From Bacillota bacterium (GTDB lineage: Bacteria > Bacillota > Clostridia > Clostridiales > Clostridiaceae): a stretch of 49,957 nucleotides of DNA. Made by a program: the position numbers and the translations under genes. The stretch is from the NCBI GenBank assembly GCA_021781745.1, contig JAJXWH010000038.1, positions 1 to 49,957 of the forward strand. Reading direction: 5' to 3'. Below are positions 33,741 through 42,382 of this stretch, in pieces. Below the pieces are notes generated by a model. The model saw only the letters and a list, made by a program, of their open reading frames with translations, was not told the DNA's origin and ran no database searches. Each line of letters starts with the position of its first letter. Position 1 is the stretch's first letter.

Positions 33741-35120
33741 ATGATTGAATTTGATAGAGATATTTATAAAAAGATTTCAGAATGGAAAAATGGATATAAT
33801 AAAAATAAAGTTCTTTTTATAGAGGGTGCACGTCAAATAGGAAAGACACATGTAATAGATAATTTTGTAAAGAATAATTTTACAAAAATTATAAAAATAA
33901 ATTTAATGACAGATGATAAAGATGTTTTAAAACTAATAGATGAACAAATTATTAATGAAAGATTAAGTGGAAAACTAAATAGAGACGAAGTGAATTTTAA
34001 TCATGAACTGTTTAAAAGATTTAGTCCATCTTTTGAAGATTGTGATGATCTTGTAATTGTAATAGATGAAATACAGGAAGATCATAAGATGTTTAATAGA
34101 ATAAGACAATTTGCAAGAGAATTTAAATCAAAATTTATAGTTACCGGAAGCTATTTGGGATTAACTATAATGAGAGAGGAATTTAAGCAGTCAGCGGGAG
34201 ATACAGTTACCATTGAAATGACACCTATGACCTTTGAGGAATTTATAAAGGCTTGTGGCAAACATGAATTATATATGTCTTTAGATTTATATGGAAAATC
34301 TAATAAAGAAGATTATGAGGAAATTAATAAGTATTTTAATGATTATTTAAAGGTTGGAGGATATCCAGAATCAGTTGATCATTATTTACAAACGGGTAAA
34401 GTAGATGAAGCATATTATAAAGCATTATTAGAAACAATATTAACTGAATCGCAAAAGTATTTTAATTTAGACAGCATTCAAGGAACATTAGTTGATTATA
34501 ATTCTTTAGAAAGCTGTATCTATGGAATAACAAGGCTTCTATTAAAAGAAAAGAAAGGTCTTGAAAAGGGTAATTATATAGCGGAACTTAAGAAGATTAT
34601 GAAAGAAAATAATATAAAAATAACTGAAGGTAATTGGAATTTAGCAATGGCTTGGATAGACAGAGCAGGATTAATCAATGATTGTTGCAAAGTTGTTGAT
34701 TTTAAATTTGATGAAAAAACGTTTAATCAAAGATTTTATTTTAATGATGTTGGAATATCAAACTATTTATTTGAATTTTATAATGAAAATAAAAATAATA
34801 GTTCAGAAATAAAAGGTTTAGTTAATGAAACTTTTATATTTAATGAATTAAGAAAAATAAGTAAACCTAACTTTGGAATATATAAAAAAGGTGAATTAGA
34901 TTTTGTATATTTTGATAAGCAGACTTCATTATTATATGGTATTGAGGTAAAAGCTGGTAAGAACTCAGGTGCGACAATAACTGATGCACTACAAGATGGA
35001 AAGATTGATAGAGCACTTTATTGTAAGGGAAATACTTATGGTGAAGTTGATGGTAAAAAGATAACAATTCCGATTTACTTGTTTCCACGATTTAAATTTG
35101 AAGATAGTAAAGATATTTAG
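33741..35120 (+). CDS. ATP-binding protein with AAA domain and DUF4143-type C-terminus
   Basis: A 459-residue protein. The P-loop is IEGARQIGKTHVI near residues 27-39, and the Walker B-like VIVIDEIQED is near 108. ITGSYLG-type sensor (FIVTGSYLG) is near 135, followed by MTPMTFEEFI. The C-terminal nuclease-like DUF4143 region has LDFVYFDKQTSLLYGIEVKAGKN near 385-410 (a D...ExK pattern). Such ATPases are common, multi-copy and often near mobile DNA; their function is unknown. ATG after AGAAGGAG. It follows the IS200 relic and ends before a strong terminator. Confidence 0.8.
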   Translation: MIEFDRDIYKKISEWKNGYNKNKVLFIEGARQIGKTHVIDNFVKNNFTKIIKINLMTDDKDVLKLIDEQIINERLSGKLNRDEVNFNHELFKRFSPSFEDCDDLVIVIDEIQEDHKMFNRIRQFAREFKSKFIVTGSYLGLTIMREEFKQSAGDTVTIEMTPMTFEEFIKACGKHELYMSLDLYGKSNKEDYEEINKYFNDYLKVGGYPESVDHYLQTGKVDEAYYKALLETILTESQKYFNLDSIQGTLVDYNSLESCIYGITRLLLKEKKGLEKGNYIAELKKIMKENNIKITEGNWNLAMAWIDRAGLINDCCKVVDFKFDEKTFNQRFYFNDVGISNYLFEFYNENKNNSSEIKGLVNETFIFNELRKISKPNFGIYKKGELDFVYFDKQTSLLYGIEVKAGKNSGATITDALQDGKIDRALYCKGNTYGEVDGKKITIPIYLFPRFKFEDSKDI

Positions 35121-35223
35121 CAGCAGAATTCGAAGGATAAAGAAATTAAGATTAAAATTTGTTTCAATAAAACGTGATGCTTATAATAAATTATTAGAAT
35201 GGAAAAATAATAATTAATACTAG

Positions 35224-35254
35224 AGTGGTAGCTATTAAAAAAATAGCTACCACT
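35224..35254 (+). terminator. terminator after the DUF4143 ATPase gene
   Basis: AGTGGTAGCTATT and AATAGCTACCACT form a perfect 13-bp stem around five A, followed by AAAATTTT. Between it and the next gene (35255-35464) no clear feature was seen. Confidence 0.85.
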
Positions 35255-35464
35255 AAAATTTTAGGTTCAGACTTAGCCCCGATGGAGTTAGTAATCTTAA
35301 GATAATACATAATGTAAGTGATAATATCCTTGGAATTAGGGAGTATGCAGCTAAATCTAATTTTATTTTAAAAAATTTAAGAAATTTCATGTAATTTTAT
35401 TAAGTAAACCATATAACTTAAATAGGTGGTATTAAAAAATAAAATTTTAAGGAGATTGATGAAG

Positions 35465-36208
35465 ATGAGAGAAAGAAAATACATAAAATTAAGAGTTGAT
35501 ATGTTTGAGGATACAAAATTTAAGATAATAGATTTAAAGCCTGAAAGAGATCTTATTCATTATATTTGGATTAGACTTGTAGCATTAGCTGGGAAGGTTA
35601 ATTTAGCAGGCGATTTATATATGTCAAAAACTATTCCATATACTATAGAAACTTTGGCAGTAGAGTTTAATAGAAGCATTGAACAAGTTAAATTAGCAAT
35701 GGATGTGTTTAGGGAATTGGAAATGGTTGAGGTTGATAAAAGTAATGTTTATAGAGTGAAAAATTTTGCTAAACATCAGAACATTAAGGTTAAAGAAAAT
35801 TCTAAATCTGGGGAAAAGGACTCTGATATTAAGAATGAAGAAGTTAATGCAGCAGCAGAAGTCAAAAATGAAATTGATATAGAGTCTAATGAGAAATGTG
35901 CAATTGAAACAGACAATGTTAAAAGTAATACTAGTGATAGTTTAGATATTCAGAATAAAGATGTTATTAAAATTGATAAAAGTATTAGTGACAATAAGCC
36001 AAACATTAATTTACGGGACAATGTTCCCGCACCTATACCTTTAGAAAAGAAGAAAAACAAAAAAGTAACCCCAAATAAGAAAAAAGGTGTTCACATAAAA
36101 GTAACTGATGAAGAGCCAGAAGATAATTCCCTTATACATTTTTATGATTCTGAAGAAGGAAAGCCATTGGAGGAAGGGGAAAGTGTGGTTTCAGAGTGGG
36201 CTTTTTAA
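35465..36208 (+). CDS. phage replisome organizer-like (DnaD-type) protein
   Basis: A 247-residue protein (2 residues longer if the ATG at 35459 is used). The N-terminal domain (1-115), RERKYIKLRVDMFEDTKFKI through VYRVKNFAKHQNIKV, matches the phage replisome organizer N-terminal domain, a winged-helix DNA-binding fold used by phage and plasmid replication initiators. The rest is low-complexity, rich in N, K, D and E, with a basic KKKNKKVTPNKKKG patch and an acidic tail. The usual C-terminal DnaD domain is not recognisable. The ATG at 35465 gives a 10-base spacing from AAGGAG. No other phage gene lies nearby, so it is an isolated or domesticated relic. Confidence 0.7.
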   Translation: MRERKYIKLRVDMFEDTKFKIIDLKPERDLIHYIWIRLVALAGKVNLAGDLYMSKTIPYTIETLAVEFNRSIEQVKLAMDVFRELEMVEVDKSNVYRVKNFAKHQNIKVKENSKSGEKDSDIKNEEVNAAAEVKNEIDIESNEKCAIETDNVKSNTSDSLDIQNKDVIKIDKSISDNKPNINLRDNVPAPIPLEKKKNKKVTPNKKKGVHIKVTDEEPEDNSLIHFYDSEEGKPLEEGESVVSEWAF

Positions 36209-36258
36209 TATTTAAAATAGAATTATTCACTAGTATAATAAATAATTTATAAAAAGAG

Positions 36259-36287
36259 TTGACATATAAATAATAAAATGGTAAATT
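36259..36287 (+). promoter_or_regulatory. candidate promoter of the T-box leader
   Basis: TTGACA at 36259-36264 is followed after 17 bases by TAAATT (36282-36287). A better -10, TATAAT at 36299-36304, lacks a matching -35. Both lie 70-110 bases before Stem I. Confidence 0.5.
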
Positions 36288-36373
36288 ATAAAAAAATGTA
36301 TAATACAATTAACTAAATCTTATGTGGAATTAAAATCATGTTTAAATAAATAAAAATTATATACTGGTAAATT

Positions 36374-36857
36374 GTTGAGAAGGAGATAAAACTATATGCG
36401 CGCTCACAGAGAGTCGACGGTGCTGAAAAGTCGATAGAAAGCGGTATAGTAAAAGTAGCCTTTGAGAGTGTGGGTGAAAGGAATTTTAAAAGTAACTTCA
36501 TTGTGTAATGATTTGGAAACACATAATGAAGAGATATAAATTTCTGAGTAATTTGCAACGTTAGGATTACGTTACAAATCCGGAATGTGTTTGCATTCTT
36601 AAAAGAGTTGGATGTATTTTTCATCAATTAAGGCACATGAAAAAAATAACAAGTCCAAAATGCCATGATTATTTTTCATCAGGCAAGGAAGTAGATTGCT
36701 CTCATAGCGAGCCTATTAGGGCAATCTGCTGAAGAAGCATGATGGAAAATGGGCTTGGCAGATGCATTTGTTATTTTTTGATTGTGCCTAAGGTGGTACC
36801 GCAGGAATATAGAATCCTGTCCTTTGCAATTAATCAAAGGATGGGATTTTTTTATTT
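36374..36857 (+). promoter_or_regulatory. T-box leader (tRNA-sensing riboswitch), split by a repeat element
   Basis: Stem I has the AGAGAGTCGAC...GGTGCTG...GTCGATAG arrangement (36409-36436): AG-bulge and GGTG distal loop. The T-box core AAGGTGGTACCGCAGG is at 36790-36805. The terminator ATCCTGTCCTTTG/CAAAGGATGGGAT with a T run is at 36814-36853. Uncharged tRNA pairing at the specifier and T-box would favour antitermination. The specifier lies in TATAGTAAAAGTAGCC; its frame is ambiguous (Lys AAG/AAA, Ser AGT or Val GTA are all possible). Repeat copy 5 (36631-36789) sits directly before the T-box core. The controlled gene is the aminotransferase at 36902. Confidence 0.88.
36631..36789 (-). repeat. 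palindromic repeat element, copy 5 (subfamily B, reversed, inside the T-box leader)
   Basis: A 159-bp copy in the opposite orientation to copies 1-4: it begins AGGCACATGAAAAAAATAAC and ends TTGATTGTGCCT. Read in reverse it is closest to copy 2, without that copy's extra 66 bases. It ends one base before AGGTGG of the T-box core. Confidence 0.88.
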
Positions 36858-36901
36858 CTAAATTTATTATATATAAAGATTAGAAAAAGGAGAGAAAAAT
36901 T

Positions 36902-38086
36902 ATGAAGTTTAATTATGCAGAAAGAATGTCTAACTTAAAGGCATCAGAAATCAGAGAAATATTAAAGGTTACACAAAGACCAGAAATAATATCCTTTGCA
37001 GGGGGACTTCCAGCACCAGAGTTATTTCCAGTTGAAGCGATAAAGGAGATTAATAGAATTGTTCTTGAAGAAGATGGGCAAAATGTACTGCAATATACAA
37101 CAACAGAAGGATACAATCCCTTAAGAGAATGGTGTGCTGATAGAATGAATAAAAGACTTGGCACAAATTTTCAATATGAAAATATATTGATTACCCATGG
37201 GTCCCAACAAGCGTTAGATCTTTCAGGAAAAGTATTTTTAGATAAAGGGGATGTTGTTTTATGTGAAAGCCCCACATATCTTGCAGCAATCAGCGCATTT
37301 AAAGCATATGAATGTGAATTCATAGAAGTTCCCACAGATGATAATGGTATGATTTCAAGTGAATTAGAAAATATATTAAGGACAGTAAGAAATATAAAAT
37401 TGATTTATGCTATTCCAGAATTCCAGAATCCAACAGGAAGAACATGGAGCATAGATAGAAGAAAAGCCCTTGCGGAACTTGCAGCAAAATACAATGTAAT
37501 AGTTATTGAAGATAATCCTTATGGGGAATTAAGATTTGAGGGAGAAACCTTACCATCAATAAAATCTTTTGATAAGAGCGGGCATGTATTGTGTTTAGGG
37601 ACTTTTTCTAAAATATTTTGCCCAGGTTATAGAATTGGATGGATTGCAGGTGAAAAAGAGTTAATACAAAAATATGTACTAGTAAAGCAATGCACTGATC
37701 TTCAATGTAATACAATTGCTCAAAGAGACATAGCAAAATATCTTGAACTTTATGATATTGATAAGCATATAGAGAAAATCCGTGAAGTTTATAGAGAAAG
37801 ACGAAACTTAGCAATAGAGACTATGGAAAAGGAATTTCCAAAGGGAGTAAGTTTTACTAGGCCACATGGAGGATTATTTATGTGGGTTGAACTTCCGAAA
37901 GAAATGAATGCGAGAGATTTACTTGAAAAATGTCTTGAAAGAAATGTTGCTTTTGTTCCAGGTGGATCATTCTTTCCAAATGGAGGACATGAAAACACTT
38001 TTAGAATTAATTTTTCAAATATGCCTAATAATAGGATAGTTGAAGGAATAAAATGTATTGCGGAAGTTTTAAAGGAGTACTTTTAA
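36902..38086 (+). CDS. PLP-dependent aminotransferase (class I, 2-aminoadipate/MocR-like family)
   Basis: A 394-residue cytoplasmic aminotransferase. Landmarks are ISFAGGLPAPELFP near 30-43, LQYTTTEGYNPLREW near 63, THGSQQALDL near 98, PEFQNPTGRTW near 172 and the PLP lysine K237 in LGTFSKIFCPGYRIGW. This matches the Aro8/LysN-like group, which acts on 2-aminoadipate, aromatic or branched amino acids. The gene is under a T-box, so it responds to shortage of one charged tRNA and is likely biosynthetic. The amino acid cannot be fixed without reading the specifier. Ribosome site AAGGAGAG. Followed by a Cof-type phosphatase. Confidence 0.9.
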   Translation: MKFNYAERMSNLKASEIREILKVTQRPEIISFAGGLPAPELFPVEAIKEINRIVLEEDGQNVLQYTTTEGYNPLREWCADRMNKRLGTNFQYENILITHGSQQALDLSGKVFLDKGDVVLCESPTYLAAISAFKAYECEFIEVPTDDNGMISSELENILRTVRNIKLIYAIPEFQNPTGRTWSIDRRKALAELAAKYNVIVIEDNPYGELRFEGETLPSIKSFDKSGHVLCLGTFSKIFCPGYRIGWIAGEKELIQKYVLVKQCTDLQCNTIAQRDIAKYLELYDIDKHIEKIREVYRERRNLAIETMEKEFPKGVSFTRPHGGLFMWVELPKEMNARDLLEKCLERNVAFVPGGSFFPNGGHENTFRINFSNMPNNRIVEGIKCIAEVLKEYF

Positions 38087-38173
38087 TGAATAAGCTTTTT
38101 AGCAATATTATATAACTTTTGTTATAATGGATAATATGGAAAGTTAATTTAAAAAGCAGGGAGATGATTCCAA

Positions 38174-39034
38174 ATGATAAAACTTATTGCATCCGATATG
38201 GATGGGACATTGCTAAACGACAAACATAAAATTGATAAAGAAACTGTAGTTGCTATAAGAAAAGCTGAAGAAGCTGGAATTGTTTTTGCAATTTCAACTG
38301 GAAGAGAATATGATACAGTTAAACCTCTATTAGAGGAAAACAGCATAAGGTGTCAATGTGTACTTATGAATGGTGCAGAATATAGAGATGAAGATGGGAA
38401 TATATTAGAAGAAATAAATATAGAATTAAAAACTGCAACTAAAATTATAGATATACTTCATAAAGAAAAAGTATCTGCAAGAATATTCACTAATAAAGGT
38501 ATATATACAACTGATACAAAGGAAGAAGCCTTAAAAGAAATGATATTTAGAACCCTATCTTTTAATCCTGAGTTGACTCACGAAGAGGCTACTGAAATTG
38601 CTAAGAAACAGCCATATTTTACTCAGCTTAATTATATATCAAATTTAGATGAATTTTTAAGTAGTGGTATAGAAATTAGAAAATTTGTAGCCTTCCATAG
38701 CGACATTGATTTAATAAGTAAAATGAAAAAGATTGTAGGTGAATTAAGTGGAATTGCTGTTTCATCTTCATTTAGAGATAACATTGAAGTTACTCATATA
38801 ACTGCACAAAAGGGTATTATACTTGCGAAGGTAGCAGAAAAAATGGGATTTAAAAGAGAGGAAGTTCTAGTGTTAGGAGATAGCTTTAATGATTATTCTA
38901 TGTTCACAGAATTTTCAGAAACAGTAGCTATGGGAAATGCAATTCCAGAAATAAAGGAAATAGCAAAGTATATAACTGATACTAATGATAATTTAGGAGT
39001 AGCAAAAGCCATTTACAAAGTTCTAGAAGAGTAG
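38174..39034 (+). CDS. Cof-type HAD-superfamily (IIB) phosphatase
   Basis: A 286-residue cytoplasmic hydrolase. Motif I is DMDGTLLND with nucleophile D8 and D10. Motif II (STGRE) is near 42-46. The C2 cap domain spans about 85-190. Motif III (K214) comes before VLGDSFND near 236-243, motif IV. Family members dephosphorylate sugar phosphates, PLP or flavin mononucleotides. Substrate cannot be named. Ribosome site GGGAGATG. It probably has its own promoter (TATAAT at 38123) in the 87-base gap after the aminotransferase gene. Confidence 0.9.
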   Translation: MIKLIASDMDGTLLNDKHKIDKETVVAIRKAEEAGIVFAISTGREYDTVKPLLEENSIRCQCVLMNGAEYRDEDGNILEEINIELKTATKIIDILHKEKVSARIFTNKGIYTTDTKEEALKEMIFRTLSFNPELTHEEATEIAKKQPYFTQLNYISNLDEFLSSGIEIRKFVAFHSDIDLISKMKKIVGELSGIAVSSSFRDNIEVTHITAQKGIILAKVAEKMGFKREEVLVLGDSFNDYSMFTEFSETVAMGNAIPEIKEIAKYITDTNDNLGVAKAIYKVLEE

Positions 39035-39048
39035 AAATAATAATTCAG

Positions 39049-39100
39049 ACTGCAGTTAAAAGTGCCTTCTAGATTTAAGAAAATGCTTTTAACTACAGTT
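39049..39100. terminator. bidirectional terminator between HAD phosphatase and chemotaxis receptor
   Basis: ACTGCAGTTAAAAG pairs with CTTTTAACTACAGT around a loop of about 23 bases. The genes on both sides converge. Confidence 0.7.
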
Positions 39101-39118
39101 TAAGATAAGATTTTAGGA

Positions 39119-40822
39119 TTAAACTTTTTTAAATTTATATTTAGACATTTCGCTTTCAACAAGTTGGGTTTGAGACACCAATTCTTCAGTAGATGCTGCT
39201 AATTCCTCCGCTGTTGCTGAATTTGTTTGGACAACTTGGGATATTTGATCAACTCCAGCAGTCATTTCAGTTATTGCTTCAGTTTGATTTTCAGAAGCTA
39301 TAGTTATCTGCCTCACCAATTCAGCTGTATCATCTACATTTTTAACTATTGTGTCTAAAGATGCAGAAGTTTCTTCAGCTAGTTTTTCACCACAAGCTAT
39401 TAATGATAAGGAACTTTCGATTATTTTAGTTGTATTATTTACCGCCTTAGAAGATTGTTCGGCAAGCTGCCTTACTTCCTCTGCGACAACTGCAAAACCT
39501 TTTCCAGCTTCGCCAGCTCTAGCAGCTTCTATAGCAGCATTTAAGGCCAATAAATTTGTTTGTTCAGCAATTTCCTCTATTGTACTGATAATTTCTGAAA
39601 TTTGTTTTGAAGATACGCTTATTTGTTTCATAGACTTCATTAGTTCTTGCATTTTATTATTTCCATTTTCAACAATCAATTTAGTATTCTTTGAAAAATC
39701 ATTAGCTTTTTCAGCGTTTACTGTATTTCTCTTTACTTGGTCAAGTATTTCAGTAAAATTACCGAAAAGTTCTTCGACTGCTTCAGCTTGGTCAGCGGAA
39801 CCTTCCGAAAGTACTTGTGTAGTTAAAGATATTTGTTCTGAGCCGTTAGAAATTGAGGAAATTGATTCGTTCATATTATAAAATATAGAGTTTAATGAAT
39901 ATATTATATTTTTTATTGATTTCTCAATGGGAGCAAAATCTCCAATATATTCAATGGATGTATCAAAGTTTACATCAAGAATACCGCTTGACAATTTTTC
40001 TAAGGTATTTGTTATGTCAGATATATAAGAAACCAACATTTCTATAGAGTTAGTCAAATCGTTAGACATCTCTCCCATTTCATCATCTGAATTGTATGAA
40101 GTATCTATCTTGAGATTTCCTGAAGCTATATTCTTAGCTATATCTTTAACATGATTAATACCTTCAAGTAATACATCACTTAATGCTCTAATTAAGAAAA
40201 GTGATATACCAGTTAAAATAATAATAATAGTAATAATAAATATTAATGATATATTTTTATAGGTATTTGAACTAATAACAAAAGATTTAGCATTTTCTTG
40301 AGATGCTTTAAAAAGCTTAAGTATAAAATCTTCAGATTCTTTAATTTGTGAAGAATAAGTGTCTTGACTTACTTTCATTACAGATTGATTAGTTTTTGAC
40401 TTTAATAACTCGCTTAATTTGGCCCTTTTATCCTCTGAGTTCTTTACGCTTGATAAAAATTCATTTAATAATGCAGGATCACCTTTATAAATTTCTTTTA
40501 AGATTTCTATATTTTTAGTAAGATTTGCAGATTCTGTATCAGCTTGTTCTAGATAAAAATTTTTTAATTCCAAGTCGGTTTCAGATATTGACTTAAACAT
40601 GTCCAATTTCATTATCTGAAAATTCATTCTAATATTAGAAATCGTTTCGGAAACTTGATATGGTCCATCATATAACGAATTTGTTCGTGATGAAATGAAG
40701 AATATAATGCAAATTGTAATTGCCATAAGGAAAAAAGTAAGCCCTAAAATTGAAGCGAATGTTATCTTCAATTTTGTACGAATGGAATAGTTTCTAATAA
40801 CTTTTGTTATTTTATTATACAT
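39119..40822 (-). CDS. methyl-accepting chemotaxis protein
   Basis: A 567-residue receptor. The first membrane segment is near residues 20-45 and the second near 190-215, enclosing an extracellular helical sensor domain of about 145 residues (four-helix-bundle type). A HAMP domain (about 215-270) follows. The cytoplasmic signalling domain has the conserved hairpin tip [19 protein letters not shown] near 430-450 and flanking coiled-coil helices. Start is the ATG at 40822 with an AAAGGAG site; a longer frame from 40942 lacks one. It senses an unknown ligand and signals via CheA/CheW, which are not encoded nearby. Confidence 0.93.
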   Translation of the reverse strand: MYNKITKVIRNYSIRTKLKITFASILGLTFFLMAITICIIFFISSRTNSLYDGPYQVSETISNIRMNFQIMKLDMFKSISETDLELKNFYLEQADTESANLTKNIEILKEIYKGDPALLNEFLSSVKNSEDKRAKLSELLKSKTNQSVMKVSQDTYSSQIKESEDFILKLFKASQENAKSFVISSNTYKNISLIFIITIIIILTGISLFLIRALSDVLLEGINHVKDIAKNIASGNLKIDTSYNSDDEMGEMSNDLTNSIEMLVSYISDITNTLEKLSSGILDVNFDTSIEYIGDFAPIEKSIKNIIYSLNSIFYNMNESISSISNGSEQISLTTQVLSEGSADQAEAVEELFGNFTEILDQVKRNTVNAEKANDFSKNTKLIVENGNNKMQELMKSMKQISVSSKQISEIISTIEEIAEQTNLLALNAAIEAARAGEAGKGFAVVAEEVRQLAEQSSKAVNNTTKIIESSLSLIACGEKLAEETSASLDTIVKNVDDTAELVRQITIASENQTEAITEMTAGVDQISQVVQTNSATAEELAASTEELVSQTQLVESEMSKYKFKKV

Positions 40823-40961
40823 ATAGTTTTCTCCTTTAATAAAAATACTACTAATCGATAAGGTTGTTAAGTCATATATAGTATTAAACGTTTTCTTGAC
40901 TTGAGTTATTATAGTGATTTCAAAATATGTATAAATTAACAATTAATGCTTTTTATTAGAT

Positions 40962-41001
40962 ACCAAATTTACTTTAAAAAATGCTCTAAAGTAAATTTGG
41001 T
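40962..41001 (-). terminator. terminator of the aldose epimerase gene
   Basis: ACCAAATTTACTTT and AAAGTAAATTTGGT form a perfect 14-bp stem. On the minus strand it follows the epimerase gene by about 70 bases. Confidence 0.75.
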
Positions 41002-41071
41002 GTTTATTTTTGCTTGCTAATCACAATATTTAGTACATTAAAGTTATGATTTTCTTTTAATTGTCTAAGTG

Positions 41072-42127
41072 TTATAAAATAGAAAATTTGTAGATTGTTT
41101 TGTGTTTATATTCTTCACCTGCTCTAAGTATTGGTGATTCAAATTTATCACAGTTTATAGAATTTGGGAAATATTGAGTTTCAAGGCAGAAACCATTTCT
41201 AATATTATAAGTAGCACAGTCTTTACCAGCATCTGATCCATCAAGAAAGTTTCCACTATAAAATTGTATACCAGGAGTAGTTGTATATACATCCATTACT
41301 ATGCCTGAATTTTCATCTACTGCTTGGGCAGCTTTTATTTCAAGTGAACCATTAGCATTTAATACCCAGTTATGATCGTATCCTTTTCCAAAGGTAATTT
41401 GCTCATAATCACTCTCTATATTTTTACCAATTGGAGTTAATGTTTTAAAGTCCATAGGTGTACCAGATACTTCTTTTATTTCTCCTGTTGGAATAGAGTA
41501 TTGATCGTTTACTGTAAATTTATCTGCATTTATCATTAATTTTTGATTAAGAACGTCTCCTGAAGAATGTCCAGAAAGATTAAAGTAAGCATGGTTTGTA
41601 AGATTTACAACTGTATCTTTATCAGAAGTTGCACTATAATTTATTTCAATTGCATTATCTTCAGTGAGAACATATGTAACCTTAACATTGAGATTACCTG
41701 GATATCCTTCTTCACCATCTTTACTATAATAAGAAAGCATTAATTCATTTGCGGAATTATCAGATATTTCTGATTCCCATACTACTTTATCAAAACCTTT
41801 TATTCCACCATGAAGGTGATTTTCACCATCGTTTTGAGCTAAAGTGTACTCTTGCCCATTAAGAGTGAATTTTCCATATTGTATTCTGTTTCCAAAGCGG
41901 CCTATTAGCGCTCCGAAGAATTTATTACCGTTTAAATAACCTTCTAAATTATCATATCCGAGCATTACATCGATTAATTTACCATCTTTACTTGGAATTA
42001 ATGATGAAACGATTATTCCTCCATAATTAGTTATATCAACGGTCATTCCATTCTCATTTTTTAAAGTATAAATATAAACTTCTTTGCCGTCAGACATTGT
42101 TCCAAAAAGCCTTTTTTCTATTGCCAT
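41072..42127 (-). CDS. galM: aldose 1-epimerase (mutarotase)
   Basis: A 351-residue cytoplasmic enzyme that interconverts alpha and beta anomers of galactose, glucose and related aldoses. Landmarks are ALIGRFGNRIQYGKF near 75, the substrate arginine in that motif, NDGENHLHGGIKGFDKVVWE near 99-118 with catalytic-site histidine, TNHAYFNLSGHSSG near 175 with the catalytic histidine, and CLETQYFPNSIN with catalytic E near 315. Start is the ATG at 42127 after GGAGGTG, with an in-frame TTG upstream rejected. It is divergent from the sugar-sensing and transport cluster, which fits a role in using the imported sugar. Confidence 0.92.
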   Translation of the reverse strand: MAIEKRLFGTMSDGKEVYIYTLKNENGMTVDITNYGGIIVSSLIPSKDGKLIDVMLGYDNLEGYLNGNKFFGALIGRFGNRIQYGKFTLNGQEYTLAQNDGENHLHGGIKGFDKVVWESEISDNSANELMLSYYSKDGEEGYPGNLNVKVTYVLTEDNAIEINYSATSDKDTVVNLTNHAYFNLSGHSSGDVLNQKLMINADKFTVNDQYSIPTGEIKEVSGTPMDFKTLTPIGKNIESDYEQITFGKGYDHNWVLNANGSLEIKAAQAVDENSGIVMDVYTTTPGIQFYSGNFLDGSDAGKDCATYNIRNGFCLETQYFPNSINCDKFESPILRAGEEYKHKTIYKFSIL

Positions 42128-42382
42128 GCCATGCACCTCCAAATTTAATTAAACAATCATCGTTATTTAGTATACATTTACATAGAGTTAATATTATTTC
42201 CATGTATGCACAAGTATATTATAATACAATAAGGTTGTACATACAATTATTTTAGAAAATAATTCCGAAATATATTGAAATAATATAAATATGTAACTAA
42301 TATAGTATTATTAGTAAGATAGCAAATTAATGCAGGAAGCAATATCAATGGGTGATAAGAAATAAGCAAAGTGGAGGGTTTT
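42128..42382. promoter_or_regulatory. divergent regulatory region between galM and the response regulator gene
   Basis: Contains the palindrome TTGTACATACAA (42235-42246) and, overlapping it, AATTATTTTAGAAAATAATT (42245-42264, 9-bp perfect arms). Related short TATAC and GTATAC stretches occur near 42170-42215. They may bind the YesN-like regulator or a LacI/CcpA-type protein; none matches a site I can name. Confidence 0.45.

Noticed and set aside
35270..35395. Short open stretch after the DUF4143 gene terminator (ends LKNLRNFM)
   Set aside because: No start codon with a ribosome site and no recognisable family. It may be a gene remnant or chance in AT-rich DNA.
33721..36208. Intact prophage
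   Set aside because: Only one phage-type gene is present; no integrase, structural or lysis genes.
36313..36627. Open frame of 104 codons on the minus strand
   Set aside because: It lies antisense to the T-box leader, whose conserved RNA motifs explain the sequence.
790..36789. CRISPR array interpretation of the repeated palindromes
   Set aside because: Copies are 160-226 bp, kilobases apart, in both orientations and without regular spacers; no cas genes.
39351..39881. Plus-strand open frame of 176 codons
   Set aside because: Shadow of the highly conserved chemotaxis receptor signalling domain on the other strand.
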